The notes below the pieces were generated by a model that made no database searches, was not told the DNA's origin, and was given only the letters and a program-made list of their open reading frames with translations. From Lachnospiraceae bacterium UBA5902 (GTDB lineage: Bacteria; Bacillota; Clostridia; Lachnospirales; Lachnospiraceae), in contig DJEI01000111.1 in the NCBI GenBank assembly GCA_002431865.1, positions 23,595 through 87,594 on the forward strand: a DNA stretch of 64,000 bases, written 5' to 3'. This document shows positions 36,699 through 45,200 of this stretch, in pieces; position 1 is the stretch's first letter, and each line of letters opens with the position of its first letter. Made by a program: the position numbers and the translations under genes.

Positions 36699-37598
36699 AT
36701 GGATATTATCAGACCGAGTATTGAGACCAAAGAGTTGTTAGATCATTATTTACAGTACAATCATTACAGAGGATGTGAGTTTTCCTCAGCAAACAGTGTA
36801 TTCTGGTGTGATTTCTATCAGACGAAATTCACGATTTTAGAGGATATGCTTGTGTTCTGCAGAGTGGAGGATGGCATTCCGACTTCATTTACGTTTCCAA
36901 TCGGGGAACACGATCCGAAGGATGCATTTGACAGAGTGGTAGATTACTTTGAAGAAAGTAATCTGCCATTTGCTATGTATATGGTGGAGCCGGAAATGTT
37001 CGAGATGATCGAACGCTGGTATCCGGGACAGTATCAGATCGAATATGACAGAGACAGCGCCGATTATCTGTACAGACAGGAGTCGCTTGCGACACTTGCA
37101 GGCAAGAAGCTGCATGCGAAGCGAAACCATATCAACCGGTTCTTAGAGAATTACCCGGATTATCAGTATGAGCAGATCAATGGGAAAAACTGGAAGGAAT
37201 GTCTGGAATTAGAAGAGGCATGGGCACGAGAGAACAACCCGGAGCATGATGGAGACAAGGAAAATGAGAAAGCAATCATTGCCTATGCGCTTGCGCATCG
37301 GAAGATGTTTGGCATGATCGGCGGACTGATCCGTGCAGGGGGCAAGGTTGTTGCATTTACATTGGGAGAACGGTTGACGGAAGACACCTTTGACGTACAT
37401 TTTGAAAAGGCATACGCAGATGTACAAGGTGCGTATGCCATGATCAATCGGGAATTTGTCAGACGGGAATTGTCGGACTATACCTATATAAACCGGGAAG
37501 AAGATATGGGAATTCCCGGACTTCGCCAGGCAAAGCTGTCCTATCAGCCGGACAGCCTTGTGGAGAAAGGAATCGTAACTAAGACTCGGACACCGTAG
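36699..37598 (+). CDS. DUF2156 / GNAT-like protein
   Basis: A soluble 299-residue protein resembling the C-terminal domain of lysyl-phosphatidylglycerol synthase (DUF2156), a double GNAT fold. Typical segments are KKLHAKRNHINRF, LIRAGGKVVAFTLGERL, FDVHFEKAYADVQGAYAMINREF and YINREEDMGIPGLRQAKLSY. It has no membrane domain, so it is not MprF itself; related free-standing proteins may transfer aminoacyl or acyl groups. Its 3' end overlaps the convergent DUF368 gene by 20 bp. Confidence 0.85.
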   Translation: MDIIRPSIETKELLDHYLQYNHYRGCEFSSANSVFWCDFYQTKFTILEDMLVFCRVEDGIPTSFTFPIGEHDPKDAFDRVVDYFEESNLPFAMYMVEPEMFEMIERWYPGQYQIEYDRDSADYLYRQESLATLAGKKLHAKRNHINRFLENYPDYQYEQINGKNWKECLELEEAWARENNPEHDGDKENEKAIIAYALAHRKMFGMIGGLIRAGGKVVAFTLGERLTEDTFDVHFEKAYADVQGAYAMINREFVRRELSDYTYINREEDMGIPGLRQAKLSYQPDSLVEKGIVTKTRTP

Positions 37599-38493
37599 AT
37601 TCCGGTGCTCCGAGTTTTTCCATGAATAAGGTTAATGCTACACAGGCAATCAGCAGAACCACACCGACGATGATGGAGGTGGCGGAAGTTCCCTTCATGC
37701 TGTATTCCTGATTCACCTTATAGAAGATCGAAATCGGAGAAGATGCTACAAGTGCGAAGATTCCGCTGAACGTCGCAGATGGAAAATGCTTGAGCAAAAA
37801 ACTTATGAGTTTGGAGATAAAGAAGATTCCAAGTACACAGCCGATCGCAAAAGGAATCAGGATGTAAAGCTGATTCAGCATGCCCTGCAGATTCATTGTG
37901 CGGAGTGCTTCTACAAACTGTTTTACAGAATTGATAACACCGAAGTAATATCCGAGGATCATAAGCACCAGAGAGCCGCTGACACCGGGGATTACCATAG
38001 TTGCGCTTGCGATAATACCCATGAAGAAGATCTTCACGATCATACCGGCACTTGCGGTAAGTGCAATGCCGCTTTCGCTGTCCCCGTTTAAAAACACCAT
38101 TGCCATTGCAATGGCAAGTAAAATCAAAAATACAAGAATATTCACAAGCAGAGATTTCTTCTCCTCACTTTGCCAGCCGTCCTTCAGGGAACGTAAGATA
38201 GCTGGAATACCACCGATGATCAGTCCTGTAAATGCACAGGAAGTTGCAAATGGAAAATTTGCAAGCAGCCATGGAATAATATAAGTAAAACCAACAATTC
38301 CAATTGCCATTCCGAGTATGATCGGAAGCAAGGTAAAAAAGCTTTTCTTGAAGCTTTTTAAGAGACCGGAGATTGCATTCAGCAGCTTGTCATAGATGCC
38401 GAACGAAACTGCCATTGTACCTCCGCTGACCCCCGGAATAACATTTGCGATACCGACAAAAACACCTTTGATCAGATCAACTAAAAAAATCAC
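37579..38493 (-). CDS. DUF368 undecaprenyl-phosphate translocase (PopT-like)
   Basis: A 304-residue membrane protein with about eight to ten segments and the family's repeated glycine-rich motifs, GIANVIPGVSGGTMAV near the start and ATMVIPGVSGSLVLMILG in the middle. DUF368 proteins have been reported to flip undecaprenyl phosphate back across the membrane, recycling the carrier lipid for wall synthesis. The start is GTG at 38493 with AAGGAG before it. It converges with the DUF2156 gene; the last codons overlap. Confidence 0.9.
   Translation of the reverse strand: MIFLVDLIKGVFVGIANVIPGVSGGTMAVSFGIYDKLLNAISGLLKSFKKSFFTLLPIILGMAIGIVGFTYIIPWLLANFPFATSCAFTGLIIGGIPAILRSLKDGWQSEEKKSLLVNILVFLILLAIAMAMVFLNGDSESGIALTASAGMIVKIFFMGIIASATMVIPGVSGSLVLMILGYYFGVINSVKQFVEALRTMNLQGMLNQLYILIPFAIGCVLGIFFISKLISFLLKHFPSATFSGIFALVASSPISIFYKVNQEYSMKGTSATSIIVGVVLLIACVALTLFMEKLGAPESTVSES
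37584..37619 (+). terminator. Terminator embedded in two overlapping gene ends
   Basis: ACTCGGACACCG (37584-37595) pairs with CGGTGCTCCGAGT (37603-37615) with one bulge, followed by five T. The hairpin lies within the last codons of both convergent genes. Confidence 0.75.
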
Positions 38494-38644
38494 GTTTTCT
38501 TACTCCTTCACTATTATATTGAATGTATAATACAAACTTTTGAAATTATACTATGAAAGGTATAAAAAAACAATTTGAAAAAGGTAAATAAAAGATAAAT
38601 AATTTATAAATCATGAAAAACTTATGAATTCGTATAAGAATAGG

Positions 38645-38673
38645 TTGCAATTCATGTTTTAACATGCTATCAT
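38645..38673 (+). promoter_or_regulatory. Promoter of the first degV gene
   Basis: TTGCAA (38645-38650), 17 bp, TATCAT (38668-38673). A short inverted repeat GTAGT / ACTAC follows at about 38677-38692 in the leader. Confidence 0.55.
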
Positions 38674-38728
38674 ATGTAGTATTAAAAACTACGTGTAATA
38701 GTTCTGAAAGAGTTGAAAGGTGAAAACT

Positions 38729-39559
38729 ATGAAATATAAGATTGTTGGAGACAGCTGTTGTGATTTTACAGCCGAGGATTTGAAAAAGGAATATATCAGC
38801 CGGGTACCGCTGATTCTCACGGTTGGAGACACGGATGTGATCGATGATGATACATTTGAACAGGAGAAATATCTGGATATGGTTGACCGTTGCCCGGAAT
38901 GTCCGCGTTCTTCCTGCCCATCCCCGGAGAATTATATGCAGCATTTTGAGGGTGCGGAAAACGTATTTGTAGTGACACTTTCTTCCAAGTTAAGCGGTTC
39001 CTACAACAGTGCAATGCTTGCAAAGCAGATCTATCAGGAGAATCATCCGGATGTAAAGATCCATGTGTTTGATTCGAAGTCTGCAGCGGCAGCACAGCAT
39101 CTGATCTGTGAGAGATTGGAAAGTTATATTTTACAGGAGCTTGACTTCAAGACGATCGTGGTAAAGACAGAGGAATATGTTGGAGAGATCCGTACACTTT
39201 TCGTACTGGATAACCTGGATACAATGCGCAAGAACGGAAGAATCACAAAGGTAAAGGCACTGGCAGCCAACATGTTAAACATCAAACCGGTACTGCATGG
39301 TGTAGATGGAGAGATTCAGCAGCTTGATCAGGCGCGTGGTATGAACAAAGCATTAAATAAGCTGTTGGCGCATATTGAGAAGGAAGGCTATGACAATACG
39401 AAACCGGTTCGTATCACACAGTGCGGAAGTATGGAACGCTGTAAAAATATGCGTAAGATTCTGATGGAACAGTTTGGGTTTATCGATGTGAAGATCCTTG
39501 ATGCCGGCGGAATCAGTTCCACATATGAAAGCCGTGGTGGCGTGATCGTTTGCTTCTAA
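38729..39559 (+). CDS. DegV-family fatty-acid-binding protein, copy 1
   Basis: A 276-residue DegV (FakB-like) protein. It opens with KYKIVGDSCCDF, has the lipid-head contact segment LSSKLSGSYNSAMLA, the RNGRIT-type turn (MRKNGRITKVKAL) and NIKPVLHGVDGEI. Such proteins present fatty acids to the kinase FakA; FakA is not in the window. The start at 38729 follows GAAAGG (38715-38720). A second DegV gene is 1.2 kb downstream. Confidence 0.92.
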   Translation: MKYKIVGDSCCDFTAEDLKKEYISRVPLILTVGDTDVIDDDTFEQEKYLDMVDRCPECPRSSCPSPENYMQHFEGAENVFVVTLSSKLSGSYNSAMLAKQIYQENHPDVKIHVFDSKSAAAAQHLICERLESYILQELDFKTIVVKTEEYVGEIRTLFVLDNLDTMRKNGRITKVKALAANMLNIKPVLHGVDGEIQQLDQARGMNKALNKLLAHIEKEGYDNTKPVRITQCGSMERCKNMRKILMEQFGFIDVKILDAGGISSTYESRGGVIVCF

Positions 39560-39582
39560 AGTAAAAATTCAAAAGATTGGTA

Positions 39583-39616
39583 AAGACAAGATGCAGAAAA
39601 CATCTTGTCTTTTTTT
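39583..39616 (+). terminator. Intrinsic terminator after degV copy 1
   Basis: AAGACAAGATG (39583-39593) with CATCTTGTCTT (39601-39611), then T tract to 39616. Confidence 0.9.
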
Positions 39617-39688
39617 GCGTGGAATGATAGTATTAATAAATACGCTTTTTACAGATGAATTGAGATACGAAAATGGGAGTAACAAGCT

Positions 39689-40789
39689 ATGAAGAAAAAA
39701 TTAAATCGAAGAAATAAACTGGCAGGCTGGCTGATTGGTGCCGTTTGTATGATGATGCTCGGTGGCTGCGGAAAGAAACAGGATGGAACAACCGAGGCAG
39801 TTACAACGGCAGAACCTGCAGTTGTGGCAACGAATGCGGATGCGGCTCAGAAACCGGATCTTCCGATGGATGCCGATGGTTTCTATATTACGAATGATTA
39901 TGTGAAAACATTGGGTGAGACGATCAATGTCCGCGTGGCAGCGTCCACGGATGCGGATATTTATAAGCTGCTTCCGGGCGGCGAAGTATTGAATCGTGTC
40001 GGTTACAATGAAGAGTGGACAAAGGTCATTGTGGATAGCAGCACGTTTTACGTGTATTCCGAATATGTGATTCAGACAGAACCGCCAGCCGGAACCCTGC
40101 CGGATACAACCGAGGAAGAGACACCGACGGATATAGCGACAAAGAGCGATGCCGAGAAAGTAAAGAAGATCGTTATGCTTGATCCGGCCAATCAGGCGGT
40201 TGTGAATGCCGAACAGGTCGAGATTGGACCGAATACCGATGTGACCAAGCAGGGGGCTTCTACCGGAAATGTTGGAACGACACTTGGGACGAAAGAAAGT
40301 GAATTGAACTTAACCTATGCGAACCTGTTGAAGACCGAGCTGGAAAGCAGAGGCTATCAGGTGTTGATGACAAGAGATACAGATGAGATCAATCTGTCGA
40401 ATAAGGATCGTGCATTGCTTGCAAATGATTCAGAGGCAACCGTGTATGTGCGTATCCAGATGAATTTCAGTGAGAACAGTTCCCTGACTGGCGTGATGGG
40501 TGTGTGTATGACACCGGATAGTGAATTTAACAGTGACTTGTACAATGACAGTTACCGTCTGGCAACGCGTTTGATTCAGGGCGTTCTGGATAATACGGCA
40601 TGTACGAATCAGGGAATTTACGAGACAGACCAGATGACAGCCATTAACTGGAGTGAAAAGCCGGTCGCGCTGATCAAACTTGGCTATCTGAGCAATGCCG
40701 ACGAAGAATCCAAACTGATTGACAAGGACTACCAGAAAGAGATCATCCAGGGACTTGCAGACGGCTTAGATGCGTATTATGGATATTAA
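39689..40789 (+). CDS. Lipoprotein with SH3 and inactive-looking Amidase_3 domain
   Basis: A 366-residue exported lipoprotein: basic start, hydrophobic stretch and lipobox MLGGC with Cys27. A linker rich in Thr/Ala is followed by an SH3-like domain (about residues 70-130, INVRVAASTDADIYKLL) and an N-acetylmuramoyl-L-alanine amidase fold (about 165-366). Active amidases of this fold bind zinc with His in DPGHGG, a Glu, and His in an SIHxN-type motif. Here these read DPANQA, ESELN and RIQMN, so both histidines are replaced. The protein probably binds peptidoglycan without cutting it. Confidence 0.8.
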   Translation: MKKKLNRRNKLAGWLIGAVCMMMLGGCGKKQDGTTEAVTTAEPAVVATNADAAQKPDLPMDADGFYITNDYVKTLGETINVRVAASTDADIYKLLPGGEVLNRVGYNEEWTKVIVDSSTFYVYSEYVIQTEPPAGTLPDTTEEETPTDIATKSDAEKVKKIVMLDPANQAVVNAEQVEIGPNTDVTKQGASTGNVGTTLGTKESELNLTYANLLKTELESRGYQVLMTRDTDEINLSNKDRALLANDSEATVYVRIQMNFSENSSLTGVMGVCMTPDSEFNSDLYNDSYRLATRLIQGVLDNTACTNQGIYETDQMTAINWSEKPVALIKLGYLSNADEESKLIDKDYQKEIIQGLADGLDAYYGY

Positions 40790-40806
40790 ATTGGAGGATA
40801 GATTGT

Positions 40807-41679
40807 ATGCGAGATTATATCGTTATAAGTGATTCAACAGCAGATTTGCCAATTGCGGTTGTAAAAGAGTTGGAAGTCCCGATCGTGCCATTTTCCTATT
40901 CGATTGAGGATCAGGTGTACGAATATTATCTGGATGAGCGTGACGGTGACATTGGAAACTTTTATGAGCGCCTGCGTAAGGGGGCGATGCCTGTGACATC
41001 ACAGATCAATCCGGCGATGTATCAGGATTTCTTTGAGACATATGTGAAAGAAGGAAAGGATATTTTATACATCAGTTTTTCTTCTGGCTTAAGTGGTTCG
41101 TATCAGTCTTCTGTGCTTGGTGCGGATATGGTGCTGGACAAATACCCGGAAGCAAAGATCGTATGTGTGGATTCCCGTTCCGCTGCTGTTGGACAGGGAG
41201 CGTTTCTGTATGAGATCGTAAGGAAGAAACGGGAAGGTCTGGATTTGGATGCGCTTGCAGAGTGGGTGAAGCAGACACGCGGACATGTGCATCACTGGTT
41301 TATGGTGGAAGATCTGTTCCATTTAAAACGTGGCGGACGTGTATCAACTGTCGAAGCGATGGTCGGAAGTGCCCTTAAAATCAAACCGATCCTGAGTGTG
41401 GATGAAGAAGGCAGGCTGGTTATCCGTTCCAAAGCACGCGGAACGAACAAGGCGATGGAATATCTTATCGCAAAGACTGTGGAAGAGGGCGGCGATTTAA
41501 GCACACTCCGCGCTGTGATCGGACATGCGGACTGCATTGAGAAAGCAGAGAAATTAAAGCAGATGGCGGTGGATGCTGGTATGCAGGCGGACAATCTGAT
41601 GATTGCGCCAATTGGACCGATCATTGGTTCACATGTCGGTTCTGGTATGTTAGCGATTGCATTTGTAACAAATATGTAA
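40807..41679 (+). CDS. DegV-family fatty-acid-binding protein, copy 2
   Basis: A 290-residue DegV protein beginning RDYIVISDSTADLP, with ISFSSGLSGSYQSS and KRGGRVSTVEA as family marks and GSHVGSGMLAIAF at the end. It is clearly a paralogue, not a copy, of the protein at 38729; the more canonical sequence suggests it binds fatty acid in the usual way. It follows the pseudo-amidase by 17 bp with TGGAGG before the ATG. A WalR-like box lies across its 3' end. Confidence 0.93.
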   Translation: MRDYIVISDSTADLPIAVVKELEVPIVPFSYSIEDQVYEYYLDERDGDIGNFYERLRKGAMPVTSQINPAMYQDFFETYVKEGKDILYISFSSGLSGSYQSSVLGADMVLDKYPEAKIVCVDSRSAAVGQGAFLYEIVRKKREGLDLDALAEWVKQTRGHVHHWFMVEDLFHLKRGGRVSTVEAMVGSALKIKPILSVDEEGRLVIRSKARGTNKAMEYLIAKTVEEGGDLSTLRAVIGHADCIEKAEKLKQMAVDAGMQADNLMIAPIGPIIGSHVGSGMLAIAFVTNM

Positions 41680-41737
41680 CAAACTATTGACACCTTTGTA
41701 AGATAATGTTAAGATACTTCTGTAATAAAAATGTAAC
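41664..41737 (+). promoter_or_regulatory. Promoter with two WalR-type boxes
   Basis: The SigA-type promoter is TTGACA (41687-41692), 17 bp, TAAGAT (41710-41715). Immediately upstream is TGTAAC-AAATA-TGTAAC (41664-41680), and just downstream of the -10 is TGTAAT-AAAAA-TGTAAC (41721-41737). Both fit the known WalR (YycF) consensus TGTWAH-N5-TGTWAH exactly. The downstream gene is a wall hydrolase, the usual WalR target. Confidence 0.75.
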
Positions 41738-41781
41738 AATGTGTGTAAAAAGTTACGAAATTATTTTGCAAGGTGAAAGAA

Positions 41782-43134
41782 ATGAGCAGAAGAACGAAGT
41801 TAAAAGTACAAAATATGCGGTTATTCCTCACAAAGAATGTATTTAACAGTCGTTACATAGTCAGAAATATTTTAGCCTTTACAATTATGGTTACAGTCGT
41901 TGCCATGTGTGCAGGCGCAGGTATTATGATTGGAAACAGGAAAGACGCAAAAACAAATACGGTTGTTGCTTCCGGAAATGTGGAAGAGGTTGTGACTCTG
42001 GATGGTTCGATGGTTTCCATAAATGCAGCCGGAACCAACATGATCCGTGCAGATCTGGAGTCTGTTATGACTGCAGATAAGGAAGCAAAGGAAAAAGAAG
42101 TGGTTGCTGCGGCAGCTGCAGAGTTTACAGATAAGTGTGCAGCCAATCGGGGTGATGTGAATGTCCGGGCAGAGGCATCTACGGATTCCGCAATCGTTGG
42201 ACATATGAATATCGGTGCTTGTGGTGATGTGCTTGCACAGGCAGACGGATGGGTGCAGATTTCATCCGGTGATGTAAAGGGTTATGTGAAAGCAGATTAT
42301 GTTACAATCGGCGAGGAAGCATATGCGCTTGCAAAGCAGTATTATTCCATGACAGCCGTTGCGAAGGAGGATGGTATCAACCTTCGTGCAGCAGCCAATA
42401 AGGACGCTGAGGTTGTCGGTGCGGTTTATGAGAATGTAACTTATACAGTTACACCAGAGAAAACAGATGACGCATGGGTATGCCTTCAGGTTGCAACTGG
42501 CACCGAAGGATATGCAAGTGCAGATTATATGGAGGTCACCGAAGGGTATCGTGTTGCTGAGCCGGTTGACAGTGCAGAAGCAGATGAAGATACAACTTCC
42601 GAGGAGACATCCACAACTGAGACAAAGAAAGCTTCTGGCAGTGTAGAGGAGAACAGGCAGTCGGCACAGACAACAACAGAGAAAGCTTCTACAACACAGC
42701 AGACAACAACGGAAGCAACAACACAGACAAACAACAGCTCGAATATCGGTTCTTCATCCAGAACGCCGGTATCCCTGAGCGATGCAGATATCAATCTGAT
42801 GGCAGCTGTAATGACACTGGAATGTGGAAATGAGTCCTACGAAGGACAGCTAGCGGTAGCAAATGTAATTTTGAACCGTCTGCAGTCTGGCGCATGGGGC
42901 AGTACGATCAGCAGTGTTGTATATGCAGCCAACCAGTTCAGCGTCGTATCGGATTCCAGATTACAGGGACTGATCCAGAACGGTGCGCAGGCAAGTTGTA
43001 TTCAGGCAGCCAGAGATGCATGTGCAGGTAATAACAACATCGGCAATCTGATGTCATTCCGTCCTGCAAGATATGTGGATACAAGTACACTTGGAACTTA
43101 TAAGCAGATTGGTAATCACGTGTTCTTCAAATAG
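41782..43134 (+). CDS. SH3-domain cell-wall hydrolase, SleB type
   Basis: A 450-residue exported protein: membrane segment at about residues 27-50, two SH3b repeats (about 117-175, GDVNVRAEASTDSAIVGHM, and 190-255, DGINLRAAANKDAEVVG). A Thr/Ser-rich spacer to about 330 follows, then a Hydrolase_2 (SleB/CwlJ) domain with catalytic Glu in MTLECGNESYEGQLAVANVILNR written here as ECGNESYEGQ. SleB enzymes cleave glycan strands. ATG 41782 is used because AAGGTG precedes it; GTG 41773 is too close. Expression is probably under WalR-like control. Confidence 0.88.
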   Translation: MSRRTKLKVQNMRLFLTKNVFNSRYIVRNILAFTIMVTVVAMCAGAGIMIGNRKDAKTNTVVASGNVEEVVTLDGSMVSINAAGTNMIRADLESVMTADKEAKEKEVVAAAAAEFTDKCAANRGDVNVRAEASTDSAIVGHMNIGACGDVLAQADGWVQISSGDVKGYVKADYVTIGEEAYALAKQYYSMTAVAKEDGINLRAAANKDAEVVGAVYENVTYTVTPEKTDDAWVCLQVATGTEGYASADYMEVTEGYRVAEPVDSAEADEDTTSEETSTTETKKASGSVEENRQSAQTTTEKASTTQQTTTEATTQTNNSSNIGSSSRTPVSLSDADINLMAAVMTLECGNESYEGQLAVANVILNRLQSGAWGSTISSVVYAANQFSVVSDSRLQGLIQNGAQASCIQAARDACAGNNNIGNLMSFRPARYVDTSTLGTYKQIGNHVFFK

Positions 43135-43146
43135 ACATAGACATAA

Positions 43147-43189
43147 GAAAAGCAACATGTTAGCGGGAAGCTAAGATGTTGCTTTTTTT
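43147..43189 (+). terminator. Intrinsic terminator after the SleB gene
   Basis: AAAGCAACAT and TTAGC pair with GCTAA and ATGTTGCTTT around loop GGGAA, then seven T. Confidence 0.9.
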
Positions 43190-43286
43190 ATGGGAAAATA
43201 GTATTTTAAAGCAGACATTGACACAGAGAATGTGGTTTGTTAAACTGGAAATAATTATATGTTTAGATAAAACAGGGGAAGCAGGA

Positions 43287-45200
43287 ATGGAAGAAAAACA
43301 AGAGAAGTATAGTTTTGGGTTTGTGGTGTTACATTATGGAGGTATGGATGTAACAAAACAGTGTATTTCGTGCGTGGAGAAACTGTATGGAACAGATATT
43401 CCGATTGCGATTGTGGACAATCACTCTCCAGATCAATCGGGAGAAAAACTTCGACAATTTTATCATGAGAAAGAACAGATAACTGTTTTGGTCAATGAGG
43501 AAAATCTGGGATTTGCAAGAGGAAATAATGTGGGTTATCGTTTTTTGCGCGACCAGAAGCACTGTAATATAATCTGCGTAATGAATAACGACGTTATGGT
43601 GCAGCAGATGGATATGCTGGAAAAGATTGCCAAAGATTATGAGCAATCTGGATTTGGTGTATTGGGTCCACATGTGACATTGCCAGAGGATAAGGAAAAT
43701 CTGTTTGATTTTGAATTAAAACCAGTATCGTTCTATATTTCGCAATATAAGCGGTTGAGTAAGATGTATCAATATTATAGTTCTAAGCTGTATCCGGAAC
43801 GGGAATTGGCAAATCGAATGATTCGCGTGGCACAGGGGATGTTTCGGACATCAGACAAAGCGGATATTTCAGATGATGGGAAGATTGATTATTCCATCTA
43901 TCACGAACGGCACGAGGATGTATTGCTGCATGGATGTTGTCTGGTGTTTTCGCCGTTATATATTGAGCAGTTTGCGGAGTGTTTCTGCCCGGACACGTTT
44001 ATGTTTAAGGAAGAAGAATTGCTATATCTGCGTTGCGAAGAGCATGGATTGAAAACCGTCTATAATCCGGAAATCAATATTTTGCATATGGAAGATGTGT
44101 CTACAAATTCTGTCTACAAGAAACAACGTGAAAAGCAGATATTTATTTGTAAAAATCAGGCAGAATCTTTGCGTGTATTGATTCGTGCGATGCGGGCACC
44201 ACTGTTGTCAATCTGTATCCCATGTTTTAATGTGGAAAAATTGATTGGACGGTGTCTGGATAGTATTCTGAACCAGAATTTTTACGATTGCGAGATTTTG
44301 TGCGTGGATGATGGTTCCACGGATGGAACATTAGACGTTCTGCGGGCATACGAGAAGAGAGATACCCGTGTCCGGGTGTTGGTAAATGAGAAAAATAGTA
44401 AATTAGTCTATACGAGAAAACGTGCAATTATGGAGGCACGGGGATGGTATATTTTCCAGATTGACAGTGATGATTGCATTCCAAAGAATGCGCTTCATAC
44501 AATCAAACAAAAACTGAAAGCATGGGATTATCCAGATGTAATGGAATTTCGTGCTAATATTGTCTTAGATGCATCTGAAACGGTAAAAGCAACTGTAATC
44601 AATTGGTTGAAAAAGATAAAGGATGATGTGTTGCGGGATAATTATTGCCGGATTCATATTGGAACTTTGCAGGGCAGGGATATTTTGGATACCTTAATTG
44701 CGGATGCACTTGGGCAGATGCCGTGGAATAAAGTTGTGCGGACACCTCTTTTGCAAAAGGCGTATGCGGCATGCGACCGGGAGGATATATATTATAAGGA
44801 TGATGTATATGTTTGCTGTATTTTGTATGCGCTGTGCAAACGTTATGTAGGGATTCCAGATCGACTGTACAATTATTCTATTTTGACTGGAAAAAGCCGT
44901 AAGATGTTTACAGAAGAAGACTTTCAGGAAATGTGTAAAACGGGACAAATCGCGGATTCTTTAGGCTGCTTTTTTGCAGGAAGGAAAGATGAGGCACAGG
45001 GAAAGACACTGATCCGGACAAAGATGGACCGTTGGCTTGATCTTTTGCTGCAGACAATACAGTCACAAGGTCTGGATCTTGAAAAAGAAAAAAGCTATAT
45101 AAGAGAGGCATATGCGTTCCCGGAATTACAAAAGACAGATGCTGCATTTGCGAAAGAATTAAAGAGTAAGGTTGAGGAAAAATTGAATGAGTTTAGTTAG
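43287..45200 (+). CDS. Two-domain family-2 glycosyltransferase
   Basis: A 637-residue cytoplasmic protein with two GT-A domains. Domain 1 (about residues 8-270) resembles rhamnosyltransferases: IAIVDNHSPDQSG, LGFARGNN and MNNDV. Domain 2 (about 300-530) is a classical GT2: SICIPCFNVEKLIGRCL, VDDGSTDGT and IDSDD. It should build a surface polysaccharide with the three following transferases. The start at 43287 follows GGGGAAGCAGGA. Base composition is visibly more AT-rich than the riboflavin or arginine genes, which suggests horizontal transfer of this part. It overlaps the next gene by 14 bp. Confidence 0.88.
   Translation: MEEKQEKYSFGFVVLHYGGMDVTKQCISCVEKLYGTDIPIAIVDNHSPDQSGEKLRQFYHEKEQITVLVNEENLGFARGNNVGYRFLRDQKHCNIICVMNNDVMVQQMDMLEKIAKDYEQSGFGVLGPHVTLPEDKENLFDFELKPVSFYISQYKRLSKMYQYYSSKLYPERELANRMIRVAQGMFRTSDKADISDDGKIDYSIYHERHEDVLLHGCCLVFSPLYIEQFAECFCPDTFMFKEEELLYLRCEEHGLKTVYNPEINILHMEDVSTNSVYKKQREKQIFICKNQAESLRVLIRAMRAPLLSICIPCFNVEKLIGRCLDSILNQNFYDCEILCVDDGSTDGTLDVLRAYEKRDTRVRVLVNEKNSKLVYTRKRAIMEARGWYIFQIDSDDCIPKNALHTIKQKLKAWDYPDVMEFRANIVLDASETVKATVINWLKKIKDDVLRDNYCRIHIGTLQGRDILDTLIADALGQMPWNKVVRTPLLQKAYAACDREDIYYKDDVYVCCILYALCKRYVGIPDRLYNYSILTGKSRKMFTEEDFQEMCKTGQIADSLGCFFAGRKDEAQGKTLIRTKMDRWLDLLLQTIQSQGLDLEKEKSYIREAYAFPELQKTDAAFAKELKSKVEEKLNEFS

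Noticed and set aside
42600-42780. Thr/Ser-rich repeats as a CRISPR-like or tandem DNA repeat
   Set aside because: They are degenerate codons of a flexible linker in the SleB-type protein; no regular unit or spacer exists.
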